A stretch of 64,000 bases of DNA from Denitratisoma sp. DHT3 (GCF_007833355.1 NZ_CP020914.1:1784047-1848046); one strand, 5' to 3'; shown: positions 1 to 13,513, counted from the first letter of the stretch. The notes: a model not told the origin generated them from the sequence alone. Program-made: numbers and translations.

Positions 1-2
1 CC

Positions 3-317
3 CTGCCCTGCATCGGCATGCTGCCCCCGGCCCTGATCGAATACGCGCTCCGGCGCCGCTCGACGGGCGTGGTGGTGTGTGGCTGCCGCTCCTGCGAATT
101 CCGGCTGGGTACGCGCTGGACCGCCGAGCGACTGGCCCAGCAGCGGGAACCCCATCTGCGCATCGCCCAGGAAACAGCGCAATTGCGCATCCTCTGGCTA
201 GAGCCTCCCCAACAACAACAACTCGCCACCGCAGTGGCGGACTTCCGCCAGCACTTGGCAGCCACGGCCGGCTCCCGGCCTTCACCCACCCCATCCAGGA
301 ACGAGGCTATGCAATGA
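3..317 (+). CDS. Hydrogenase iron-sulfur subunit (MvhD/FlpD-like), C-terminal part
   Basis: The reading frame is open from the window edge, so only about 104 C-terminal residues are present. The pattern CIGMLPPALIEYAL followed by GVVVCGCRSCEFRLGTRW matches the Cys-rich core of the MvhD/FlpD family, which passes electrons between iron-sulfur or flavin partners of hydrogenase- or heterodisulfide-reductase-type complexes. The stop overlaps the start of the next gene (ATGA), so translation is probably coupled. Together with the cytochrome b/ferredoxin/reductase fusion downstream it appears to form a membrane-linked electron-transfer locus. The physiological donor and acceptor cannot be told from this fragment. 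Confidence 0.6.
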   Translation: MPCIGMLPPALIEYALRRRSTGVVVCGCRSCEFRLGTRWTAERLAQQREPHLRIAQETAQLRILWLEPPQQQQLATAVADFRQHLAATAGSRPSPTPSRNEAMQ

Positions 318-808
318 AACCCATCGCCATCATCGGGCAAACCATTCTCTATGGCGCGTTTGCGGCGTTCATCGGTTATTTCGCCACCGCCCCCCGTTAT
401 CAACACCTGCCGCCGGACAAGGCCGTGGTCAAACTTTCCATCAGCCATCTGGGCGGACGGGAATGCCGCAAGCGCACCCCCGAGGAACTTGCCAAGCTGC
501 CGCAGAACATGCGTGCTCCGCTGGACTGCCCCCGGGAGCGCTCACCCATCGCGCTGGAACTGGACATGGACGGCCAGTCCCTGTTCAAAGGGCAGATGCA
601 GCCCACCGGCGTCGCCAAGGACGGCATCGCCACCATCTATCGTCGCTTCGAGGTTCCCGCCGGTGAGCACACCCTGGCCGTGCGCCTGAACGACAACCTG
701 CGCCAAAGCGGGTTCCCCTACAGCAAGGAAGCGCAAGTCACCCTGAAACCGGCGCAAATACTGGTCGTCGACTTCAATCCCGACAGGGGTGGGTTGTTCT
801 TCCAATAA
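314..808 (+). CDS. Hypothetical membrane-anchored protein in redox locus
   Basis: This is a 164-residue protein. The start is chosen because its ATG overlaps the upstream TGA. A hydrophobic segment at about residues 6-25 suggests a signal anchor. The rest (about 35-164) is soluble and probably periplasmic, with a run of predicted beta strands and two cysteines, in GRECRKR and PLDCPRE. I recognise no catalytic motif. Its position between an MvhD-like subunit and a cytochrome b/FNR fusion suggests an accessory or assembly role in the same membrane electron-transfer complex. That is inference from context only. Confidence 0.6.
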   Translation: MKPIAIIGQTILYGAFAAFIGYFATAPRYQHLPPDKAVVKLSISHLGGRECRKRTPEELAKLPQNMRAPLDCPRERSPIALELDMDGQSLFKGQMQPTGVAKDGIATIYRRFEVPAGEHTLAVRLNDNLRQSGFPYSKEAQVTLKPAQILVVDFNPDRGGLFFQ

Positions 809-831
809 GCCATCGCCAGGACATTCTTATC

Positions 832-2763
832 ATGGTCAAGCTACTGCAATCCATATTGCGCTGGTTCTTCATGCGCGCCGAAAACCTGTTCAATCTGGCC
901 TTCGGCGAAAAACTCAACCCCTTCTACCACCTCGGCACCATCACCTTCTGGCAATTCTGGCTGTTGGTGGCGAGCGGCCTCTATCTTTACATTTTCTCCG
1001 AAACCGGCGTCCACGACGCCTACAACTCGGTCGAGGCCATCACCCACCATCAATGGTGGGCCGGCGGCATCCTGCGCAGCATCCACCGCTACGCCACCGA
1101 CGGCATGCTTCTCACCATGGCGCTGCATCTGACGCGCCATTTCGCCTACGATCGCTACCGCGGCTTCCGCTGGTTCTCCTGGGTCTCCGGCGTGGTGCTG
1201 ATCTGGCTGGTGTACATCTCCGGAATCAACGGCTTCATGCTGGTCTGGGACAAACTGGCCCAGTTCGTCGTCGTCGCCGTCGCGGAATGGTTCGATGCGC
1301 TGCCCATCTTCAACGGTACGCTGATCCGCAACTTCATCTATGAAGGTGCGGTCAACAGCCGGCTGTTCACCCTGATCGCCTTCATCCATATCGGCGCGCC
1401 GCTGATCGTCGGCTTCATCATGTGGATCCACGTCCAGCGGGTGCCGCGCGCCCACATCAATCCGCCGCGCCCGGTGGCGCTCGCCATCACCTTGATGTTC
1501 CTGGTGCTGGCGCTGGTCAAGCCCGTATTCAGCCAGGGCGGCGAGGCCAATCTGGGCGTCGTGCCCAACAACCTGGAATACGACTGGTTCCAGTTGCCGG
1601 CACTGGCCCTGATCTATAGCTGGGGACCGCTCAAGGTCTGGCTGCTGCTGTGGGCCATCACCGCCATCATGTTCCTCACCCCCTGGCTCCCCCCCAAGCG
1701 GCGCGGCAGCCGCCAGGCCGAGATGACCGTCACCGTGCATCCGGACGACAAGAGCGTCACCGCCCGCTTCGGCGAGACATTGCTGGATGCCGGCTTGCGC
1801 CAGGACATCGACCTGCCGTTCGATTGCCGCAACGGCGGTTGCGGCGTCTGCAAATGCACCGTGCTGAACGGCGAAGTGGACCCCGGCCTGTATCAACCCA
1901 ACGCACTGAGCGCGGAAGAGCGGGCCCAGGGCAAGGTCCTGATGTGCTGCGCCACCGCCCTGAGCGACGTGGAGATCGAGTATGCCGCCAGCACCAGACG
2001 CAACGCGCCGGTGCGCACCTTCACGGTCCGCGTCGCCCAGATGCAGTTGCTGGCTGCCGACGTGATGCAGCTCAAGCTCGCGCTGCCGGAAGGGGAGACG
2101 CTCCCGTTCAAGGCCGGCCAGTACCTCAACATGCTGCTGGAGGACGGCGAGCGGCGCTCCTTCTCCTTCGCCAGCCAGCCCGGCCAGTCCGACCTGATCG
2201 AACTGCACATCCGTCTGGTGCCGGGCGGCCGCTTCACGCCACGGGTGTTCGAGAGCATGAAGGTCGGCGATGAACTGCGGATCGAGGGCCCGCTGGGCGA
2301 TTTCGTGCTGCGCGAATCGGAGCGCCCGATCGTTTTCGTAGCCGGCGCCACCGGCTTCGCCCCGGTCAAGAGCATGGTCGAGGATGCCTTCACGCGCGGC
2401 TTGAAGCGCCCAATCCACCTCTACTGGGGCGTGCGTCGTCCGCAGGACCTCTACATGGGACAGCTTGCCGAACAATGGGCGCGGGAACACGACAACTTCA
2501 AGTTCATCCCGGTGCTCTCCGACCCGCAGCCTGAAGACGCCTGGAGCGGGCGCACCGGCCTGGTCCATACCGCGATCCTGCATGACTTCCCCAGTCTCCA
2601 GGGGCATGAGATCTATGCCTGCGGTTCGGTCCGGATGGTCGAGGCGGTATTCCCGCACTTCAAGTCCCAGGGCGCCGAGGATGGCATGTGCTTCTCCGAT
2701 GCCTTCACCTTCGCCGCCAGTTCCATGGCCCTGCAACCGCCCGCGGAACCCAAGGATCCGTAA
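832..2763 (+). CDS. Cytochrome b - 2Fe-2S ferredoxin - FAD/NAD(P)H reductase fusion
   Basis: This 643-residue fusion has three parts. Residues 1 to about 285 form a cytochrome b N-terminal-like membrane domain with several transmembrane helices and histidines suited to bis-heme ligation (for example HRYATDGMLLTMALHLTRH). Residues about 298-385 are a plant-type 2Fe-2S ferredoxin domain with Cys332, Cys337, Cys340 and Cys372. Residues about 390-630 are a ferredoxin-NADP reductase module with an FAD motif RRSFSFAS and a nucleotide motif GATGFAPVKS. One chain could therefore move electrons between NAD(P)H, FAD, 2Fe-2S and membrane hemes. It follows the MvhD-like gene and a small membrane protein, and a strong terminator lies downstream. 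The direction of flow and the partner are unknown. Confidence 0.8.
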   Translation: MVKLLQSILRWFFMRAENLFNLAFGEKLNPFYHLGTITFWQFWLLVASGLYLYIFSETGVHDAYNSVEAITHHQWWAGGILRSIHRYATDGMLLTMALHLTRHFAYDRYRGFRWFSWVSGVVLIWLVYISGINGFMLVWDKLAQFVVVAVAEWFDALPIFNGTLIRNFIYEGAVNSRLFTLIAFIHIGAPLIVGFIMWIHVQRVPRAHINPPRPVALAITLMFLVLALVKPVFSQGGEANLGVVPNNLEYDWFQLPALALIYSWGPLKVWLLLWAITAIMFLTPWLPPKRRGSRQAEMTVTVHPDDKSVTARFGETLLDAGLRQDIDLPFDCRNGGCGVCKCTVLNGEVDPGLYQPNALSAEERAQGKVLMCCATALSDVEIEYAASTRRNAPVRTFTVRVAQMQLLAADVMQLKLALPEGETLPFKAGQYLNMLLEDGERRSFSFASQPGQSDLIELHIRLVPGGRFTPRVFESMKVGDELRIEGPLGDFVLRESERPIVFVAGATGFAPVKSMVEDAFTRGLKRPIHLYWGVRRPQDLYMGQLAEQWAREHDNFKFIPVLSDPQPEDAWSGRTGLVHTAILHDFPSLQGHEIYACGSVRMVEAVFPHFKSQGAEDGMCFSDAFTFAASSMALQPPAEPKDP

Positions 2764-2807
2764 GGCGCCGAGCCCCCCAAAGCGCGCCCTGCCGGGCGCA
2801 CCAACGA

Positions 2808-2840
2808 AAAAGGCCGTGTTCCGAAAGGACACGGCCTTTT
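2808..2840. terminator. Bidirectional intrinsic terminator
   Basis: A 12-bp perfect stem (AAAAGGCCGTGT with ACACGGCCTTTT) closes a 9-base loop. Because the stem starts with A4 and ends with T4, it can terminate both the + strand redox operon and the - strand purB operon, which converge here. Confidence 0.9.
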
Positions 2841-2858
2841 CATGACACCGGATTCGGG

Positions 2859-4646
<1,788 letters not shown>

Positions 4647-4678
4647 CCGATCCATATATTTTCCCCGCAGCACGCCCC

Positions 4679-5290
4679 ATGAAGCTCATCGGTTCACTGA
4701 CCAGCCCCTACGTCCGCAAGGCCCGCATCGTCCTGGCCGAGAAGAAAATCGAATACGACTTCGTGATCGAATCGCCGAGCTCCCCGAGCAGTACCGTCGC
4801 CGACTTCAACCCCCTGGCCCGCATTCCGGTGCTGATCCTGGACGACGAAACGCCGGTGTTCGATTCGCCGGTGATCGTCGAATACCTGGACAACTCCGCC
4901 CCCAACAACAAGCTGATGCCCCAGCCCAATCGCGAGCGGATGGAAGTGAAACGCTGGGAAGCCGTTGCCGACGGCGTACTCGACGCCGCCGTGGAAAACC
5001 GTCACGCCTCGCTGCTCGACCCGTCCCTGCAGAACCGGGCCAACGTCGCCCGCAACGAGGCCGTGATCCTGCGCAGCCTGGATTTCATCGCCCGGGAACT
5101 GAGCGACAAGTCATGGTGCATGGGCACCCATTTCGGCATGGCCGACGTCGCCGTCGGCTGCGCCCTGGGCTACCTGGACTTCCGCTTCCCGCAGATCGAC
5201 TGGCGCGCCAGCCACCCCGTCCTGCACAAGCTGTTCGACAAGCTGATGCAGCGCCCCTCGTTCCAGGAAACCGTGCCGCTGGCGACCTGA
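4679..5290 (+). CDS. Glutathione S-transferase family protein (SspA-like)
   Basis: A 203-residue protein with a thioredoxin-fold N-terminal domain (about 1-78; MKLIGSLTSPYVRKARIVL, then NPLARIPVLILDD with the cis-proline and ETPVFDSPVIVEYLD with the glutathione-binding Asp/Ser) and an all-alpha C-terminal domain. The S-P-Y-V sequence sits where the catalytic Ser or Cys of beta/zeta-type GSTs lies. Such proteins conjugate glutathione or act like stringent starvation protein A. It is monocistronic, with its own extended -10 promoter and a terminator at 5336-5359. The substrate is unknown. Confidence 0.85.
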   Translation: MKLIGSLTSPYVRKARIVLAEKKIEYDFVIESPSSPSSTVADFNPLARIPVLILDDETPVFDSPVIVEYLDNSAPNNKLMPQPNRERMEVKRWEAVADGVLDAAVENRHASLLDPSLQNRANVARNEAVILRSLDFIARELSDKSWCMGTHFGMADVAVGCALGYLDFRFPQIDWRASHPVLHKLFDKLMQRPSFQETVPLAT

Positions 5291-5335
5291 GCCGCCGCGC
5301 TTCCTCGACGCGGCGTACTCACAACCGCAACCTCG

Positions 5336-5359
5336 CGCCCGCCTCGCCGCGGGCGTTTT
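5336..5359 (+). terminator. Intrinsic terminator of the GST-like gene
   Basis: The 7-bp GC stem CGCCCGC/GCGGGCG with a 6-base loop is followed by TTTT, 45 bases after the GST stop. The convergent mnmA gene ends just beyond it. Confidence 0.75.
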
Positions 5360-5374
5360 CATTTCCTGGCCGCG

Positions 5375-6502
5375 CTACTGGATGATGCCGCCGCCGAGGC
5401 AGACCCGTGATTCGTAGAGCACCACGCTCTGCCCCGGCGTCACCGCCCATTGCGGCGCGGCGAAGTCGATCTCGCAACTGTCGGCATCCACGCGCTCCAC
5501 CTCACACGGCGCGTCGGGCTGGCGATAGCGGGTCTTGGCGGTATATACCCAGTGGGTGTGCGGCGCGCGGCCCGACACCCAGCTCAGGTTGGCGGCGGTG
5601 AGGCGGTCGCGCAGCAGGGCCGGGTGGTCGTGGCCCTGCACCACGTAGAGCACGTTCTTCTCCATGTCCTTGGCCGCGACGTACCAGGGCAGTTCCGGCG
5701 CGCCCTTGACGCCGCCGATGCCCAGGCCGTCGCGCTGCCCCAGGGTGTGGTACATCAGGCCCTCGTGGCGGCCCATCACCTGGCCACTGTCGAGATTGCG
5801 GATCTCGCCCGGCTGGCGCGGCAGATAGCGCTGCAGGAATTCGCGGAAGTCGCGCTCGCCGATGAAACAGATGCCGGTGGAGTCCTTCTTGGCGTGGTTG
5901 GCGAGCCCCGCCGCGGCGGCGATCTTGCGCACCTCGCGCTTATAGACCTGGGCCAGGGGGAACAGGGTCTTCGACAGCTGCGCCTGGTTCAGGCGGTGCA
6001 GGAAATAGCTCTGGTCCTTGGTGCCGTCCTCGGCTTTCAGCAGCTGGAACTCGCCGAGGAACTCGCGCACCCCGGCATAGTGGCCGGTGGCGATCTTCTC
6101 CGCGCCCAGTTGCAGAGCGTGGTCGAGGAAGGCCCTGAACTTGATCTCGGCGTTGCACAGCACGTCCGGATTCGGCGTGCGCCCGGCCTGGTATTCGCGC
6201 AGGAACTCGGCGAACACCCGCTCCTTGTACTCGGCGGAGAAATTCACCACCTCCAGGTCGATGCCGATCACGTCGGCCGCGGCGACCGCGTCGATCAGAT
6301 CCTGGCGCGAGGAGCAGTACTCCTCGTCGTCATCGTCCTCCCAGTTCTTCATGAACAGGCCGACCACCTTCCAGCCGGCGCGCTTCAGCAGCAGTGCCGC
6401 CACCGAGGAATCGACGCCGCCGGACATGCCGACGACCACCGTCCTGCCCGCGCCCGGCTCGATGCCGGCCGCTGCGTTCAGTTCATTGTTTGCTTCAGAC
6501 AT
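5375..6502 (-). CDS. mnmA: tRNA-specific 2-thiouridylase MnmA
   Basis: Adds sulfur at C2 of wobble uridine 34 in tRNA-Lys, -Glu and -Gln using ATP and a persulfide relay. The 375-residue product shows the PP-loop GMSGGVDSS near the N-terminus and the two catalytic cysteines, one in [12 protein letters not shown] and the other in [13 protein letters not shown]. The tRNA-binding and beta-barrel C-terminal domains follow. The ATG at 6502 was preferred over an in-frame start at 6529 because GGGGGAGGAC lies at ideal spacing. It is the last gene of an operon with a Nudix hydrolase and a secreted protein. A mnmA-nudJ neighbourhood is also known in E. coli. Confidence 0.96.
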   Translation of the reverse strand: MSEANNELNAAAGIEPGAGRTVVVGMSGGVDSSVAALLLKRAGWKVVGLFMKNWEDDDDEEYCSSRQDLIDAVAAADVIGIDLEVVNFSAEYKERVFAEFLREYQAGRTPNPDVLCNAEIKFRAFLDHALQLGAEKIATGHYAGVREFLGEFQLLKAEDGTKDQSYFLHRLNQAQLSKTLFPLAQVYKREVRKIAAAAGLANHAKKDSTGICFIGERDFREFLQRYLPRQPGEIRNLDSGQVMGRHEGLMYHTLGQRDGLGIGGVKGAPELPWYVAAKDMEKNVLYVVQGHDHPALLRDRLTAANLSWVSGRAPHTHWVYTAKTRYRQPDAPCEVERVDADSCEIDFAAPQWAVTPGQSVVLYESRVCLGGGIIQ

Positions 6503-7043
6503 CGGGTCCTCCCCCGTCCATCCATTCATCCAGCGGCAGGATCACCGCCGGCTTGCCGTTATCCACGAACCAGCTGTCCACCGCGTAGCGCCGGGCACCC
6601 TCGCCCGACTCCGCGATGGCGGCCGAATAGTGCTCGAAAATCATGCCACGGGTGCGCAGCACCCGGGCGATCACATGATGGAAATGCAGCCCGCCCCGAT
6701 TCGCCAGCATCGTCAGGAGGCGGGTCGTGGTCAACGAGTGGTCGATGCAGTCCATGGAACCGCGCCGGCCCTCGTCGGCGTAGTTGCCGCCCCGGTCGGC
6801 ATGGATCGGCGTCTGCTGCCCGGCCCAGCCGTAGAGCTGCCCCACCGCCTCGGCCAGCAGCCGCCGCTCATCCACTCCGTCATGGGCCGTGCCGAGCCGC
6901 GCCAGCAGCGGGTCCAACTGGCTGTCGGCGAACAGCGCCGGCGCCTGATGGGCGCAGCCGTAACCGTAGCAGACCATCACCTGCTCGTCGGCGCGGGCGC
7001 CGCCCAAAAGCGCCAGCAGGAGCAGCCCCAGCCAGCGATGCAT
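6495..7043 (-). CDS. Hypothetical secreted protein between the Nudix gene and mnmA
   Basis: A 182-residue protein starting [18 protein letters not shown], a clear Sec signal peptide with cleavage after residue 18. The mature part has cysteines in VCYGYGCAH and GSMDCIDHS, several histidines, and a tail ending [12 protein letters not shown] do not recognise a catalytic family. Its start shares one base with the stop of the upstream Nudix gene (TGATG), and it overlaps the mnmA start by 8 bases. It therefore sits inside a tightly coupled operon although its product is exported, which is odd next to two cytosolic enzymes. Confidence 0.75.
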   Translation of the reverse strand: MHRWLGLLLLALLGGARADEQVMVCYGYGCAHQAPALFADSQLDPLLARLGTAHDGVDERRLLAEAVGQLYGWAGQQTPIHADRGGNYADEGRRGSMDCIDHSLTTTRLLTMLANRGGLHFHHVIARVLRTRGMIFEHYSAAIAESGEGARRYAVDSWFVDNGKPAVILPLDEWMDGGGPDV

Positions 7044-7495
7044 CAGTCGTAATGCCGGATCAGATCCAGGGGAAAGCGCCGTCCCGCCAGGTAGTCCTGC
7101 ACGCATTGCAGGATCAGCGGGCTGCGGTGCCGCTCCCGGCTGGCTTCGATCTCCGCCGGCGTCATCCATACGGCGCGCAGGATGCCGGTGTCGAGCGCGC
7201 GCGCCGGGTCATGCTCGCCCAGCGAGCCTGAAAAAGCAAAACGCAAGTAGGTAACGTCCCCCTGGGGCCGCGGCCACTGATAGACCCCCACCAGGGCCGT
7301 CGGCGTAAAGGTCCAGGCGGTTTCCTCCAGGGCTTCGCGGGCGCAGGCGGCCGCCAGCGACTCGCCCGGCTCCAGGTGTCCGGCGGGCTGATTGAAGCGC
7401 CGGCCCTGCTCGGTTTCCTCTTCCACCAACAGAAAACGGCCGTCCCGTTCGATCAGGGCGGCCACCGTGACATTGGGTTTCCAGATCGTGCTCAT
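7043..7495 (-). CDS. Nudix hydrolase (NudJ-like)
   Basis: A 150-residue Nudix protein. The box GHLEPGESLAAACAREALEETAW fits GX5EX7REUXEEXGU with Ala at the last Gly position. NudJ proteins hydrolyse nucleoside tri- and diphosphates and thiamine (hydroxymethylpyrimidine) pyrophosphates, and nudJ lies beside mnmA in enterobacteria as here. The stop of this gene and the start of the secreted protein share one base, so the genes are cotranslated. The substrate is inferred from neighbourhood and family only. Confidence 0.88.
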   Translation of the reverse strand: MSTIWKPNVTVAALIERDGRFLLVEEETEQGRRFNQPAGHLEPGESLAAACAREALEETAWTFTPTALVGVYQWPRPQGDVTYLRFAFSGSLGEHDPARALDTGILRAVWMTPAEIEASRERHRSPLILQCVQDYLAGRRFPLDLIRHYD

Positions 7496-7504
7496 GGACG
7501 GATT

Positions 7505-8644
7505 TTACTGCGCCCCACGCAATTGCCGGACAAAGGCGAGCACATCCTCGGCGAACAGCACCGGCTGCTCCATGGCGGCGAAGTGTCCGCCCACCGGATG
7601 GTCGGTCCAGCGCCGGATCGGGAAACAGGCTTCGTAGTCGGGCCGGCTCAGCATCACCAGTTCCCGGGGAAAATGGGCGACGGCGACGGGTTTGATCAGA
7701 GGTCCCGCCGGCTCGCCGTCCTGGCTGGGCGTCGTGTAGATCCAGGTGGAGGTACCGATGGTGTCGGTGACCAGATAGATCATCAGGTGGGTGACGAGTT
7801 GTTCCCGGGTATAGACCAACCACAGATCGCCGTCCTTGAGGTCGGACCAGGCATGGAATTTTTCCAGGATCCAGGCCGCCGTTCCCAGGGGGCTGTCCTG
7901 CAGGCCGTAGGCGAGGGTCAGCGGGCGGGTGGACTGGATCGACTGGTAGCCGCCGTGGCTGGCCGCGAAACGCTGGAACTGCGCCATGGACTTTTGCAAC
8001 AGCGACGACAAGGATGCACCGCCGAGGGCGCCCCAGCCGGCAATGAAGTTGGTGTGCACCGCCGCGCAGCCTTTTCCTTCGCTGCCGAGCCAGAATGCCA
8101 CCATCGAGCCCCAGTCGCCACCCTGGGCGAGGTAATCCGCATAGCCCAGGCCCTCGATCATCAGCCGATCGAACCAGCGGGCGATGGTCCTGGGGCTCAC
8201 GGGGGCGGACGGCTTGCCAGAGAAACCGTAGCCGGGCAGTGAGGGAATCACCAGAGTCACACCGTCCTCGGCATCGCCGCCGAAGCGTTCGGGCCGGGTC
8301 AACCGTTCGATCACCGGCAGGAACTCGTTGAAGCCGCCCGGCCAGCCGTGGATCAGCAGCACGGGTTTGGGGTTCGCACCGGAGCCGCACACATGCAGGA
8401 AATGGATGGCCTGCCCATCGACCTCCGCCACGAACTGGGGCCAGCGGTTGAGGTCCGCCTCGGCGCGGCGCCAATCGTAGTCGCGCAGCCAGTAGGCGAC
8501 CAGATCCCGCAGCACGACGGGCAGAGTGCCCAGGGCCCAGGGCGGTGCCTGGGGCTCGTCGGGCCAACGGGCATCGGCGAGACGTCCGCGCAGATAATCC
8601 AGGCGGGGTTGGGGAACATCGATTCGGAAAGGCCGGATGTCCAT
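7505..8644 (-). CDS. Epoxide hydrolase (alpha/beta hydrolase with EHN domain)
   Basis: A 379-residue member of the microsomal-type epoxide hydrolase family. It has an EHN N-terminal segment (about 1-95), the oxyanion motif HGWPGG at 99-104, the nucleophile Asp177 in GGDWGS, and a C-terminal histidine in GGHFAAMEQP. It opens epoxides to diols through an alkyl-enzyme ester. The start MDIRPFRIDV is preferred over an upstream in-frame codon because it lies 10 bases after the stop of the SDR gene. With that SDR it forms a two-gene unit of likely terpenoid, steroid or xenobiotic metabolism. Confidence 0.88.
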   Translation of the reverse strand: MDIRPFRIDVPQPRLDYLRGRLADARWPDEPQAPPWALGTLPVVLRDLVAYWLRDYDWRRAEADLNRWPQFVAEVDGQAIHFLHVCGSGANPKPVLLIHGWPGGFNEFLPVIERLTRPERFGGDAEDGVTLVIPSLPGYGFSGKPSAPVSPRTIARWFDRLMIEGLGYADYLAQGGDWGSMVAFWLGSEGKGCAAVHTNFIAGWGALGGASLSSLLQKSMAQFQRFAASHGGYQSIQSTRPLTLAYGLQDSPLGTAAWILEKFHAWSDLKDGDLWLVYTREQLVTHLMIYLVTDTIGTSTWIYTTPSQDGEPAGPLIKPVAVAHFPRELVMLSRPDYEACFPIRRWTDHPVGGHFAAMEQPVLFAEDVLAFVRQLRGAQ

Positions 8645-8654
8645 ACGCGCCACC

Positions 8655-9431
8655 TCAGACCCGGTAACCGCCATCCACCGAGAGGATCTGCCCCGTGGTG
8701 TAGGCCGCCCGGTTGGAGGCCAGGAACACCACCGCGTCGGCCACCTCGTCGGCGCTCCCCCAGCGCTTCAGGCACAGCTTGGACATGGCGGCCTTTTGCC
8801 ACTTGTCGGTGAAGGTGCCATCGGCCAGGCGGCGCAGGAAGATGCCGGACTCGATCACGCCCAGAGCCACGCTGTTGGCGCGGATGCCGTAGCGCCCCTC
8901 TTCCCTGGCGATGCCCTGGATCAGCGACTCGATCGCCGCCTTGGGCGCCACCGAGAGCACGTCGCCCTCGGGCCAGCGGTGCAGGCCGGCGGAACTGATA
9001 TGCACGTAAGAGCCGCCGCCGCCCGCCTTGAGATGCGGCAAGGTGGCATGGATCAGATTGAAGAAGCCATTCAGATCGGCATCCATCACCTGGCGCCACT
9101 GCGCCGTCGTCATGTCGCGGATCTTGGGCTGGGCGATGTCGGTGCCGGACGCCACCACCACGGTGTGGATGCGCCGATGGGCGGCCAATTCATCCACTGC
9201 CGCCCGGATGCCGGCCTCGTCCTCCAGGGAAAGCTGCACCGTCAGCGCGCTCCGCCCCAGGGCTTCGACGGCGGCGGCAGCTTCGGCGGCCCGGGCGGCA
9301 TTGTTCTGGTAGGTGAGCGCCACATCGCTCCCCGCCTCCGCCAGGCGCTCGCAGATCGCCCGCCCCATGCCGCCGCTGCCGCCGATCACCAGGGCGACCC
9401 CCTGGGGAAAGTTCTCTCGTTGTTTTGCCAT
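8655..9431 (-). CDS. Short-chain dehydrogenase/reductase with substituted catalytic Tyr
   Basis: A 258-residue SDR: nucleotide-binding GGSGGMG at 17-23, the Ser pair of the catalytic segment at 146-147 (HISSAG), the active-site Lys164, and the C-terminal TGQILSVDGGYRV. The usual YxxxK is here SVAPK, with Ser160 where Tyr is expected, and there is no Tyr at the FabI-type position either. It may be a degenerate or mechanistically changed SDR, or a non-catalytic partner. The ATG at 9431 is chosen over a GTG two codons upstream because AGGAAG lies at good spacing. It is co-directional with the epoxide hydrolase. Confidence 0.88.
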   Translation of the reverse strand: MAKQRENFPQGVALVIGGSGGMGRAICERLAEAGSDVALTYQNNAARAAEAAAAVEALGRSALTVQLSLEDEAGIRAAVDELAAHRRIHTVVVASGTDIAQPKIRDMTTAQWRQVMDADLNGFFNLIHATLPHLKAGGGGSYVHISSAGLHRWPEGDVLSVAPKAAIESLIQGIAREEGRYGIRANSVALGVIESGIFLRRLADGTFTDKWQKAAMSKLCLKRWGSADEVADAVVFLASNRAAYTTGQILSVDGGYRV

Positions 9432-9652
9432 GGGCACTTCCTGTTGCTATTCCATTGAATACGGCGGCCGCGGCCTCCTCCTGCGGCGGATATTGCCACA
9501 CGCTGCCCGCGCCGTCTTGGGCACGCCGGCCTCCGATTCTGGAAACCCAGAACATGGCAAGCCTCAATAAATACGACAATGGCTTGTTGAAAAAGGCGTT
9601 CCTGTGGAAAACTCGGGACATTGACAGACCATTGACTGCGCAGCCGCCCCCT

Positions 9653-12509
<2,857 letters not shown>

Positions 12510-12513
<4 letters not shown>

Positions 12514-13403
12514 ACAAGAAGATCACATCACCGGATAGCCCCGAAAACCATCTGATCGTATTTCAGGAACGCAGCATCCGGCGCACCTGGCACAACGAAG
12601 AGTGGTGGTTTTCTGTCATTGATGTTTGTGCGGTTCTGACCGAAAGTGCCGACCCAGGTGCTTACTGGCGCAAGCTGAAGCAACGGTTGGCGGCCGAGGG
12701 CAGTGAAGTCGTGACATTTTGTCACGGGTTGAAACTCGAAGCACCGGACGGCAAGCAACGTGCGACGGATTGTGCCAATACTGAGGGGCTGTTCCGCATC
12801 ATCCAGTCCATCCCCTCGCCCAAAGCCGAACCTTTCAAGCGCTGGCTGGCGCAGGTGGGCTACGAACGTGTGAAGGAAATCGAAAACCCTGAACTCGCCA
12901 GCGCCCGCGCCCGCGAGCTGTATCAGGCCAAGGGCTACCCGCAGGCTTGGATCGAGAAGCGGCTGCGTTCCATCGCCGTGCGCGGCGAACTGACCGACGA
13001 ATGGAAGGCACGCGGTGTAAAGGAAGGCAGGGAATACGCGATCCTGACAGCCGAGATCGCCCGTGCCACCTTCGGTGTAACGCCCGGCGCCCACAGTCGG
13101 CTGAAGGGCCTGGACAAAGTGAAGACTGGCAACAAGCTGCGCGACCACATGACCGATCTGGAACTGATCTTTACCATGCTCGGCGAAGCCAGCACCACGG
13201 AGATCGCCCGCCGCAAGGATGCCCAGGGGTTTGTCAAAAATCGCGACGCGGCCAAGGAGGGCGGCAGCGTGGCGGGCAACGCGCGCAAGGAACTGGAAGC
13301 AAAAACCGGCAAATCGGTGGTGAGCCGGACAAACCACCTGTCCCTGGAAGGCGCGGCAGGCCGCCCCGAAACAAAATCGTCGACCAAGCGCCTCAAGTCG
13401 TAG
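12510..13403 (+). CDS. BRO-N / DinD-like protein beside the restriction-modification gene
   Basis: A 297-residue protein. The N-terminal half (about 17-110; FQERSIRRTWHNEEWWFSVIDV, LTESADPGAYWRKLKQRL, TEGLFRIIQSIPSPKAEPFKRWL) is a BRO-N domain as in phage antirepressors and the DNA-damage-inducible DinD group. The C-terminal half (about 130-297) is charged and ends in a Lys/Arg-rich tail. It has a good ribosome binding site (GAAGGAGAAAGT), and its ATG overlaps the stop of the in-frame C-terminus of the MmeI-like enzyme. Its translation could therefore depend on the repeat state. A role as regulator, anti-restriction or damage-response partner is inference. Confidence 0.8.
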
Positions 13404-13495
13404 CGGGCGTTTCACCGGCGAATTCTCCATCGCGGAAATCCGCCCGCGCCACCATCGTCGTCACACCGAGTTGTACCTTGCGTCTGGCCTGATCT

Positions 13496-13513
13496 GACAG
13501 GTATTGGCCTGTC
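13496..13513. promoter_or_regulatory. Inverted repeat upstream of the steroid-type operon
   Basis: GACAGG-TATTGG-CCTGTC is a perfect 6-bp inverted repeat about 70 bases before the aldolase start, in the only intergenic space ahead of the six-gene + strand run. It could be an operator for a local regulator. No matching second site was found. Confidence 0.25.

Noticed and set aside
841..2832. 663-residue minus-strand ORF opposite the cytochrome b fusion
   Set aside because: GC-rich antisense frame without domain matches; the + strand frame has intact cofactor motifs. The same applies to other long antisense frames, such as those opposite purB, lptD, alaS and mnmA.
9425..9652. Longer N-terminus (76 extra residues) for the MmeI-like enzyme
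   Set aside because: The extra part is low in similarity to the family, has no good ribosome site, and the family starts at the MPLSWNEI position.
13404..13495. Possible dispersed repeat just after the BRO-N gene (GTAGCGGGCGTTTCACCGGCG and following)
   Set aside because: It resembles repeat-like sequence I have a vague memory of from other genomes, but no second copy was seen in this window, so it cannot be supported.
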